Origin: an uncultured Collinsella sp.
Lineage (GTDB): Bacteria > Actinomycetota > Coriobacteriia > Coriobacteriales > Coriobacteriaceae
Direction: 5' to 3'
Length of the DNA: 21,125 bases
Assembly (NCBI GenBank): GCA_902467875.1
Contig: CABQWP010000037.1
Span: forward strand, 1 to 21,125
Part shown: positions 14,641 to 20,112 of the stretch, in pieces
Numbering within the stretch: the first letter of the stretch is position 1
Layout of the letters: each line of letters opens with the position of its first letter
Translations under genes and position numbers: made by a program
The notes under the pieces: model-generated
What the model saw: the letters and a program-made list of their open reading frames with translations, nothing else
Told to the model about the DNA's origin: nothing
Databases searched by the model: none

Positions 14641-15204
14641 GTGGCCGCGCCGGACGAGGGCTATCAGCATATTGAGCATGGGTTTGAACCCGTGTTTGAC
14701 GAGCGCTCGCGCGTTTTGGTGCTGGGGTCGTTTCCCTCGGTGCTCTCGCGTGCCAATGCCTTCTACTATGGCAATCCGCAGAACCGCTTTTGGCGCGTGA
14801 TGGCCGCGTGCCTTGGTGCGCCCGTGCCGCCCAACGAGGGAGACTCTTTGGCGAGCGGCGAGCCCGCGACGCTCGATGCCTCGATTGCCGCCAAGCGGGC
14901 TATGCTGCTGAACGGCGGCGTGGCCCTGTGGGACGTGATCGAGAGCTGCGACATTAAGGGTTCGAGTGACGCCAGCATCAAAAACGTCGTTCCGGCGCAT
15001 GTCGAGCGTATTACCGGCGCAGCTCCCATTGAGCAGGTGATATGCAACGGTGGTACAGCTGGTCGGCTCTACAAGCGCTATCTACAAGAACGCACCGGGC
15101 TGCCGGCCATCGTTCTGCCGTCGACTAGTCCCGCCAATGCGGCATGGCGCCTGGAACGCCTTGTCGAGCGCTGGCGCGAGGCCGTTGACTGGGGCGCTCT
15201 GTAA
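14641..15204 (+). CDS. DNA-deoxyinosine (hypoxanthine) glycosylase, UDG family 6
   Basis: This base-excision repair enzyme of 187 aa belongs to the uracil-DNA-glycosylase superfamily and is predicted to remove hypoxanthine (deaminated adenine) from DNA. The N-terminal motif VLGSFPSVLSRANAFYYGNP, followed by QNRFW (about 26-50), is diagnostic of the hypoxanthine glycosylase group, as is PSTSPANAAW near the C-terminus (about 160-169). The start is GTG 14641, with GAGGG 8 bases upstream inside the end of the GH13 gene. The two genes are therefore probably co-transcribed and translationally coupled, although no functional link between them is evident. It converges with the next gene, with 1 bp between stop codons. 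Confidence 0.85.
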   Translation: MAAPDEGYQHIEHGFEPVFDERSRVLVLGSFPSVLSRANAFYYGNPQNRFWRVMAACLGAPVPPNEGDSLASGEPATLDASIAAKRAMLLNGGVALWDVIESCDIKGSSDASIKNVVPAHVERITGAAPIEQVICNGGTAGRLYKRYLQERTGLPAIVLPSTSPANAAWRLERLVERWREAVDWGAL

Positions 15205-15205
15205 T

Positions 15206-15865
15206 TTAGATATCTGATTGGGCGCGGGTGCCGAGGCGTTTCATGATGGCATGCCAGATCGGTGCGGGCAGCGCGGGCTTGACGCGCACCATGCCGTCGG
15301 CATCGACGCTACCGGCATTGCCGCCGCCAAGCAGCTGCGCATGCTCAATGGAGCAGCCCATGCGCACAGCGCCCACAAGCTTATCCATCGCTTCCGAAAA
15401 TGGCCGACGCAAGAGGCCCATACGCGGGGAGTGGCGAAGCGCCGCAATGCCGCTGCCGGCACAGATGACAACGCCGTCGCACCATGGCAGGTCACGTAGA
15501 AGACATGCCCGATACAGGCGGTCGAGAACTTCGTCCGCCTGCTTGTTGTTTTTGGACGCGGCCTGGACGACGACATAGATGCGTGTCTCTGTATTTCCAA
15601 GGCGATCGAGTATCTGCTCGACAGCGATCATAGCCTCATCGTCAAATGCATCATCAACAGCGAGCACCATGCCATCGACTGCACCGGCATCATCCGCCTT
15701 CAAGTCAACCGGGTGGGGAAGTACGGTGTCGGAAAGCCGGGCATAGGCCGCGATGGCATCTTGCAGGTCCCAGAGCAAAAACTCAAGATCGGAGCTATTG
15801 GGAATGCTGATATACGCAATGGTTTGCAGCGTTTTTGGTACATCGCCGCGTGCGGTCGTCTCCAT
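15206..15865 (-). CDS. Hypothetical protein, possibly flavodoxin-like fold
   Basis: I do not recognise this 219-aa protein with certainty. It has no signal peptide or membrane helix. The alternating beta/alpha pattern (IAYISIPNSSDLEFLLWDL near the start, RIYVVVQAASKNNKQADEVL at about 94-113, then LPWCDGVVICAGSGIAAL) resembles the second half of flavodoxin-like NAD(P)H-dependent FMN reductase relatives, in which a small protein reports on a missing N-terminal FMN loop. The FMN-binding loop itself is not evident, so it may have lost cofactor binding. The start is ATG 15865 with AAGGAGG four bases upstream. It is divergent from the aminotransferase (93 bp between starts) and convergent with the glycosylase gene. 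No terminator is visible between it and its convergent neighbour. Confidence 0.65.
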   Translation of the reverse strand: METTARGDVPKTLQTIAYISIPNSSDLEFLLWDLQDAIAAYARLSDTVLPHPVDLKADDAGAVDGMVLAVDDAFDDEAMIAVEQILDRLGNTETRIYVVVQAASKNNKQADEVLDRLYRACLLRDLPWCDGVVICAGSGIAALRHSPRMGLLRRPFSEAMDKLVGAVRMGCSIEHAQLLGGGNAGSVDADGMVRVKPALPAPIWHAIMKRLGTRAQSDI

Positions 15866-15958
15866 GCCGCCTCCTTTCCGGTTGGTTTCCGTTTAGGTTA
15901 CACCGTCTGGCGGCGCCTAGCCGCGCTATCCTAGTGCAACCCTTACGAAAGGAACGCC

Positions 15959-17095
15959 ATGCGCCTGCCCATGAATACTTCGCTTGCCACGCTCAAGCCC
16001 TCCGGCATCCGCCGAATCAACGCGCTCGCTGCTCAGCATCCGGGATGCATTGCGCTTGCGCTCGGCGAGCCCGATTTTCCCACGCCCGATATGATTAGTG
16101 CCGAGGTGACTGCATCGCTGGACCGCGGTGACACGCATTATCCGCCCAACAACGGTCGCCCTGCCCTGCGCGAGGCGCTGTCCGCATATATGGGCGACGC
16201 GGGCCTTTCGTTTTCTGCTGACGAGGTCATCCTGACCGATGGTGCGACTGAGGCCCTGTCGGCTACGTTTATGGCTATGCTCAATCCAGGCGACGAGGTC
16301 ATCATCCCCACGCCGGCCTTTGGCCTGTACGAGAGCATCGTCGTGGCCAACCACGCCAAAGCGGTCTTTTTGGATACAGAGCCCGCGCAATTTCAGATTG
16401 ACGAGGAAGCGCTTCGCGCCTGCGTGACCCCGGCGACCAAGGCCATCGTTATCTGCTCGCCCAACAATCCCACGGGCTGCATTCTCAACGCGGCATCGCT
16501 CGACGCCGTGGCGCGCGTGGCGGAGCAGGCGGGCATCTACGTAGTCTGCGACGACGTATACAACCGCCTCGTCTATGTGGACGGCTACGAGCGCTTCGCC
16601 CAGCGACACCCGGAGCTGCGCGAGCAGACAGTGATCATCGAGAGTTTCTCCAAGCCCTGGGCCATGACCGGCTGGCGCTTGGGTTGGCTCGCAGCGGCAG
16701 CCCCCGTCATCGCCGAGATCGCCAAGGCTCACCAATACTTAGTATCGAGCGCCGTCTCCTTCGAGATGGACGCCGCAGCCCGAGCCCTGACCGTCGACCC
16801 AACCCCCATGCTCGAAGTCTACCGAGCCCGTCGCGAACGCGTACTCGCGGCCTTAGACGCCATGGGCCTCGACGTAGTAGAGCCCGCAGGAGCCTTCTAC
16901 ACTTTCCCGAGCATCAAACAATTCGGCCTAACAAGCGAAGACTTCTGCATCAAAGCCATCAAAGAAGCCAACGTAGCCCTAGTCCCGGGCGACTGCTTCG
17001 GCACCGAAGGCCACATCCGCCTCAGCTACTGCGTTTCCGACAAAGACCTGGACGAAGGTCTCCGCCGCCTGTCCACCTTCATTTCAACCTTGTAG
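15959..17095 (+). CDS. Class I PLP-dependent aminotransferase
   Basis: This aspartate-aminotransferase-superfamily enzyme has 378 aa and is cytoplasmic. LALGEPDFPTP (33-43) is the substrate-side motif, and SPNNPTG (167-173) and CDDVYN (about 197-202) are cofactor contacts. Lys232 in SFSKPWAMTGWRLGW forms the PLP Schiff base, and the C-terminal Arg of GHIRLSYC binds the substrate carboxylate. The start is ATG 15959 after AAAGGA. The amino-acid substrate is not evident. Codon use changes sharply in the last third: Glu is GAG at 16 of 17 sites up to about 16770, then GAA at 6 of 7, and Lys is AAA at all four late sites. The protein sequence remains intact. It is followed by a large palindrome, and no ordinary terminator is visible. 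Confidence 0.92.
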   Translation: MRLPMNTSLATLKPSGIRRINALAAQHPGCIALALGEPDFPTPDMISAEVTASLDRGDTHYPPNNGRPALREALSAYMGDAGLSFSADEVILTDGATEALSATFMAMLNPGDEVIIPTPAFGLYESIVVANHAKAVFLDTEPAQFQIDEEALRACVTPATKAIVICSPNNPTGCILNAASLDAVARVAEQAGIYVVCDDVYNRLVYVDGYERFAQRHPELREQTVIIESFSKPWAMTGWRLGWLAAAAPVIAEIAKAHQYLVSSAVSFEMDAAARALTVDPTPMLEVYRARRERVLAALDAMGLDVVEPAGAFYTFPSIKQFGLTSEDFCIKAIKEANVALVPGDCFGTEGHIRLSYCVSDKDLDEGLRRLSTFISTL

Positions 17096-17134
17096 CCATC
17101 AGGGACGCAACATATCAGCCCACCGACTTAAGGC

Positions 17135-17383
17135 TTATGAGTGGGGGCGTCGGCCAACGGGAAACCGGGCTGCCCCAAAGTCACCGCAGGCCGCGCCGCC
17201 GAAGGCCAGGCGCAAGGTTTTCGTAGATTCCGCACGAGCCGAAGAGCACTTAATGTGCTCTTCGTGCGAGCCCAGGACCTGACCGAGCGAAAACCTTGCG
17301 CCTGGCCTTCGGCGGCGCGGCCGGATGGTGGAATTGTGTGCAGCCCGGTTTCCCGTTGACCGACGCCGGGGTCCCCGCCATAA
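17135..17383. repeat. About 250-bp nested palindromic element between aminotransferase and rplJ
   Basis: Three symmetric blocks share a centre near 17252-17257. The outer arms are 17146-17173 and 17340-17367 (28 bp, one mismatch). The middle arms are 17189-17223 and 17288-17322 (35 bp, perfect). The core is GAAGAGCAC (17241-17249) with GTGCTCTTC (17255-17263). TTATG (17135-17139) and CATAA (17379-17383) extend the ends. The DNA between blocks differs in sequence and length on the two sides. There is no transposase and no clear target duplication. Short open frames inside are not convincing genes. It could be a MITE- or REP/BIME-like element or a structured RNA. Confidence 0.85.
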
Positions 17384-17384
17384 T
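17356..17384 (+). promoter_or_regulatory. Promoter of rplJ-rplL
   Basis: TTGACC (17356-17361) and CATAAT (17379-17384) have ideal 17-base spacing, with 5 of 6 matches to each consensus. The start site would be at about 17391, directly before the L10 leader. The -35 lies in the right outer arm of the palindrome; the matching left arm reads TTGGCC. Confidence 0.7.
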
Positions 17385-17390
17385 ACTTTC

Positions 17391-17535
17391 GGTTCACGCA
17401 CGAATCCGCTGCCAGAGACAGCCGGCGCAAACGGGCTTTGCCCGCGAGCTTAATGGGACTTCCCGCCAGCCGAGGTGGTCGAGTAGATATGTCTTCTCGC
17501 CCCCGTCGCTCATGCAGCGCGGGGGCTTTCTTTTT
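17391..17535 (+). promoter_or_regulatory. L10 leader (ribosomal-protein autoregulatory RNA) with attenuator
   Basis: Stems and conserved patches of the L10 leader are recognisable: CCAGAGACAGC, a CGGGCTTTGCCCG hairpin, GAGCTTAATGGGA and GCCAGCCGAGGTGG. A terminator-like hairpin follows. In this class, free L10 (with L7/L12) binds the leader and lowers expression of its own operon. The assignment is from motif and position; no covariance-model score was available. Confidence 0.7.
17499..17535 (+). terminator. Attenuator terminator in the rplJ leader
   Basis: GCCCCCG (17499-17505) pairs with CGGGGGC (17520-17526), with an inner CGCT/AGCG stem and then TTTCTTTTT. It lies 65 bases before the rplJ start, so read-through is required for expression. 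Confidence 0.8.
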
Positions 17536-17600
17536 GGACATGCCCCCGTCACGTCCTTGTGGCGGACCGTGCCCGGAAAGAATTCGAGGAGGTGTAATTC

Positions 17601-18122
17601 ATGCCCCAGCAGTACAAAATCGACAAGGTTGCAGAGATCGAGTCCCGTATCGCCGAGAACGCCGGTCTGTTCGTCGTCAACTACAACGGTCTGACGGTTA
17701 AGCAGGCTCAGGAGCTGCGTCATCAGCTTCGCGAGTGCGGCGCCGAGATGAAGGTCTACAAGAACAACCTGGTCAAGATCGCCCTCAAGAACCAGGAGCA
17801 GCCCGAGATCGACGAGATCCTCGCCGGCCCCGTCGCTTATGTGTTCTACGAGTCCGAGCCGGTCGAGGCCGCTAAGGCCCTTAAGGACTTCTCCGCTAAG
17901 TCCAAGGGCGTCCTTGAGATCAAGGGCGGTATCTCCGACGGCAAGGCCGTTTCCGCTGATGATGTTAAGGCTATCGCCGAGCTGCCCACCAAGGATCAGC
18001 TTCTCGGCCAGATCGCCGGTCTCATCTCCGGTTTCGCTCGCGACATCGCTGTCTGCGTCAACGGCGTTTCCTCTGGTCTCGCTCGTTCGATTCAGCAGGT
18101 CTCTGAGCAGAAGGCAGCCTAG
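17601..18122 (+). CDS. rplJ: 50S ribosomal protein L10
   Basis: L10 forms the base of the ribosomal stalk and binds several L7/L12 dimers to recruit translation factors. It is 173 aa, the usual length. The N-terminal domain has KIDKVAEIESRIAENAGLFVVNYNGLTVKQAQELR and KVYKNNLVKIAL, which contact rRNA. The C-terminal helix binds L7/L12. The start is ATG 17601 with GAGGAGGTG upstream. It is first of the rplJ-rplL operon, and the preceding leader and attenuator suggest autoregulation. rplK and rplA are not upstream; an aminotransferase and a palindromic element occupy that position. Confidence 0.97.
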   Translation: MPQQYKIDKVAEIESRIAENAGLFVVNYNGLTVKQAQELRHQLRECGAEMKVYKNNLVKIALKNQEQPEIDEILAGPVAYVFYESEPVEAAKALKDFSAKSKGVLEIKGGISDGKAVSADDVKAIAELPTKDQLLGQIAGLISGFARDIAVCVNGVSSGLARSIQQVSEQKAA

Positions 18123-18137
18123 TTGCTGTTTTCACCC

Positions 18138-18153
18138 GCGGCGGCAACGCCGC
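18138..18153 (+). promoter_or_regulatory. Intercistronic hairpin between rplJ and rplL
   Basis: GCGGCG-GCAA-CGCCGC forms a perfect stem with a GNRA tetraloop in the 100-bp gap. It may be a processing or stability element that helps give more L7/L12 than L10. Confidence 0.5.
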
Positions 18154-18224
18154 ACCCCTGGCGCATTCACGCCGTGTTTTAACTGATCTCCGTGCACAGA
18201 CACGGAAACCGAAAGGACTTAGAA

Positions 18225-18602
18225 ATGGCTAAGCTTACCACCGATGAGATCATCGATGCTCTTAAGGAAATGACCCTTCTCGAGGCTTCCGAGCTCGTCA
18301 AGGCTATCGAGGACACCTTCGGCGTTTCCGCCGCTGCTCCTGCCGCTGTTGTCGCCGCTCCCGCTGCTGGCGCCGCTGAGGCCGAGGAGAAGACCGAGTT
18401 TGACGTCGTGCTCGAGGGCTTCGGCGACAACAAGATCCAGGTCATCAAGGCCGTCCGTGAGCTCACCAACCTTGGCCTGAAGGAGGCCAAGGAGGTCGTC
18501 GAGGGCGCTCCCAAGGCTGTTCTCGAGGGTGCCAAGAAGGAGGACGCCGAGGCTGCCAAGGAGAAGCTCGAGGCTGCTGGCGCTGCTGTCACCCTCAAGT
18601 AA
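18225..18602 (+). CDS. rplL: 50S ribosomal protein L7/L12
   Basis: This is the multicopy stalk protein that recruits and stimulates translational GTPases, 125 aa. The N-terminal dimerisation domain (1-35, MAKLTTDEIIDALKEM), an Ala-rich flexible hinge (about 40-55) and the compact C-terminal domain (FDVVLEGFGDNKIQVIKAVR, then LGLKEAKEVVEGAPK) are all present. I chose ATG 18225 because AAAGGA lies 8 bases upstream and the protein then begins as the family does; the frame upstream to 18192 is extra. Codon use is strongly biased to C- and G-ending codons, as in highly expressed genes. A strong terminator follows. Confidence 0.97.
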   Translation: MAKLTTDEIIDALKEMTLLEASELVKAIEDTFGVSAAAPAAVVAAPAAGAAEAEEKTEFDVVLEGFGDNKIQVIKAVRELTNLGLKEAKEVVEGAPKAVLEGAKKEDAEAAKEKLEAAGAAVTLK

Positions 18603-18630
18603 TCAGGCTTTCTCGCCAGATTTCTTTGCA

Positions 18631-18669
18631 GACGGGGTTCGCATTGCGAGCCCCGTCTTTTTTGTTTTT
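18631..18669 (+). terminator. Intrinsic terminator of rplJ-rplL
   Basis: GACGGGGTTCGC pairs with GCGAGCCCCGTC (12 bp, one G-U) around ATT, followed by TTTTTTGTTTTT. This is the strongest terminator in the window and ends the L10-L7/L12 operon. Confidence 0.95.
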
Positions 18670-18792
18670 CGGTCCCTCGACATCGGTAGCTCAAACTGCC
18701 ATGTTCTGTGATTTGCGTCGTATCGGGCGCCCTGCCGTTGGGCAATAAAATTGCACCATTCGAGCAATAATTTGCGTTGACCTGCTGAAGAA

Positions 18793-18820
18793 TTGTCTCT
18801 GCCTTGTAGCGACATATAGT
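18793..18820 (+). promoter_or_regulatory. Possible galU promoter
   Basis: TTGTCT (18793-18798) and TATAGT (18815-18820) are 16 bases apart, about 97 bases before the galU start. The rest of 18670-18916 shows no gene. Confidence 0.45.
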
Positions 18821-18916
18821 TCCAGCGGTAAGATGCTTGGGTATCGCAATTTGGTCTGCGGCTGTGTGCCGCACGCATGGGGCGCTTTTGCGCCTGCGAA
18901 AGGATCTTTGAATAAC

Positions 18917-19825
18917 ATGAAGGCAATCATCCCCGCCGCCGGTCTTGGCACGCGTTTTCTGCCTGGCACCAAGTGCACGCCCAAAGAGATGCTGCCGGTG
19001 CTCGACAAGCCCGTCATTCAGTACGTCGTCGAGGAGGCGCTCGACCCCGAGGAAGTCGACGACGCCATCATCGTTACTTCTCCCGGCAAGCCCGAGCTGC
19101 TGAACTACTTCCAGCCCGATCGCTCGCTCGAGAACCTGCTGCGCGAGCGCGGCAAGAACGCCTATGCCGATGCCGTCGCCCACGCTGGCGGTATGCCGGT
19201 CGACTTCCGCTATCAGTACGAGCCCAAGGGCCTCGGCCATGCTATCCGCTCTGCTGCCGACGCCGTGGCAGGGGAGAACTTCCTGGTTCTTCTGGGCGAC
19301 TACGTTGTGCCTAACCGCGACATCTGCGACAAGATGCTCGCCGTTTCCAAGGAGCACGGTGGCGCTTCGGTTATCGCCGTCGCTGCTTGCTCGCCCGAGG
19401 AAGTCAGCCGCTACGGCGTTATCGCCGGTGAGCGCGTCGGTTCGCTCGAGGGCGCCGAGGACGTTGCCGATGCAGAGCCGGGCGCTGTCTGGCGTATCGG
19501 CGGTCTGGTCGAGAAGCCCGCTCCCGAGGCGGCTCCGTCCAACCTGTACATTGTCGGCCGTTATCTGCTGAGCCCGCTGGTCATGGACCTGCTCGCTGAT
19601 CAGCAGGCCGGCAAGGGCGGCGAGATTCAGCTCACCGACGCCATGGCCCGCTCGCTCGATCGCGAGGCTATGTACGCTGTCGTTATCGACCCGCTGTCGG
19701 GCTACGACACCGGCACCCCGTCTGGCTGGATGGCCACCAACGCCCTCATGGCTGCAAGCGACCCCCGCTTTGCCAGCGCCTTCTGGGACGCCATCGACGA
19801 GCGCGGCGGATTGATGCGCAAGTAA
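18917..19825 (+). CDS. galU: UTP-glucose-1-phosphate uridylyltransferase
   Basis: GalU makes UDP-glucose from UTP and glucose-1-phosphate, feeding cell-surface polysaccharide, glycolipid and galactose metabolism. It is 302 aa, the usual length. The nucleotide-binding N-terminus is IPAAGLGTRFLPGTKCTPKE (about 4-23), with MLPVLDKPVIQYVVEEA directly after. LGHAIRSAADAV and LLGDYVV (metal-binding Asp) follow, then GGLVEKP with the catalytic-site Lys. The start is ATG 18917; AAAGGA lies 12 bases upstream, rather far. It has its own likely promoter and terminator and sits between rplL and rpoB, which are adjacent in many bacteria. Confidence 0.95.
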   Translation: MKAIIPAAGLGTRFLPGTKCTPKEMLPVLDKPVIQYVVEEALDPEEVDDAIIVTSPGKPELLNYFQPDRSLENLLRERGKNAYADAVAHAGGMPVDFRYQYEPKGLGHAIRSAADAVAGENFLVLLGDYVVPNRDICDKMLAVSKEHGGASVIAVAACSPEEVSRYGVIAGERVGSLEGAEDVADAEPGAVWRIGGLVEKPAPEAAPSNLYIVGRYLLSPLVMDLLADQQAGKGGEIQLTDAMARSLDREAMYAVVIDPLSGYDTGTPSGWMATNALMAASDPRFASAFWDAIDERGGLMRK

Positions 19826-19845
19826 GCCTTCGGGCATCGACATTT

Positions 19846-19878
19846 ACGGGCGCGGATTTCGGTTCGCGCCCGTTTTTT
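19846..19878 (+). terminator. Intrinsic terminator of galU
   Basis: ACGGGCGCG (19846-19854) and CGCGCCCGT (19865-19873) form a 9-bp stem followed by TTTTTT. It ends the galU transcript 20 bases after the stop. Confidence 0.92.
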
Positions 19879-19903
19879 ATAAGAGTTACGATTGCCGGCT
19901 CTC

Positions 19904-19935
19904 TGTTCACAGAAAATATATGAACAGATGTTCGA
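19904..19935. promoter_or_regulatory. LexA-like (SOS-box-type) dyad upstream of rpoB
   Basis: GAACAGATGTTC (19922-19933) is a GAAC-N4-GTTC dyad matching the core of the Gram-positive SOS box. A further TGTTCA at 19904-19909 pairs with TGAACA at 19921-19926. It is far from the best rpoB promoter, and its target, if any, is unclear. Confidence 0.3.
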
Positions 19936-20011
19936 TACGCAGACATCTACCTGCGTGTTTTCCGTCGAAAAACTTTGCTACTCCAAAAACTCAATCGCGT
20001 CAAGGCTTTTC

Positions 20012-20039
20012 TTGCCCAACGGTCGGTACCTGATAAACT
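20012..20039 (+). promoter_or_regulatory. Possible rpoB promoter with extended -10
   Basis: TTGCCC (20012-20017) and TGATAAACT (20031-20039) have 16-base spacing to TAAACT and a TGN extension. This is about 70 bases before rpoB. Confidence 0.4.
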
Positions 20040-20055
20040 ATTAGGTTGCGATAAC

Positions 20056-20076
20056 TGGCGAAGCTATGCCTCGCCA
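20056..20076 (+). promoter_or_regulatory. Hairpin in the rpoB leader
   Basis: TGGCGA and TCGCCA pair perfectly across 9 bases, and nearby GGTT/AACC could extend the stem. There is no T-tract, so it is not a terminator. Confidence 0.35.
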
Positions 20077-20112
20077 ACCCACCGAGCATTTCCGTGAAGG
20101 AGGAAAAACCTG

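Noticed and set aside
17135..17383. Insertion sequence
   Set aside because: No transposase gene and no clear target duplication; at most a non-autonomous element.
17128..17541. Short frames inside the palindromic element
   Set aside because: Frames on both strands arise from the symmetric GC-rich arms and run into the promoter and leader of rplJ; no ribosome site supports them.
18179..19843. Minus-strand frame of 554 codons
   Set aside because: It runs antisense across galU and rplL and through a terminator, with no recognisable domain.
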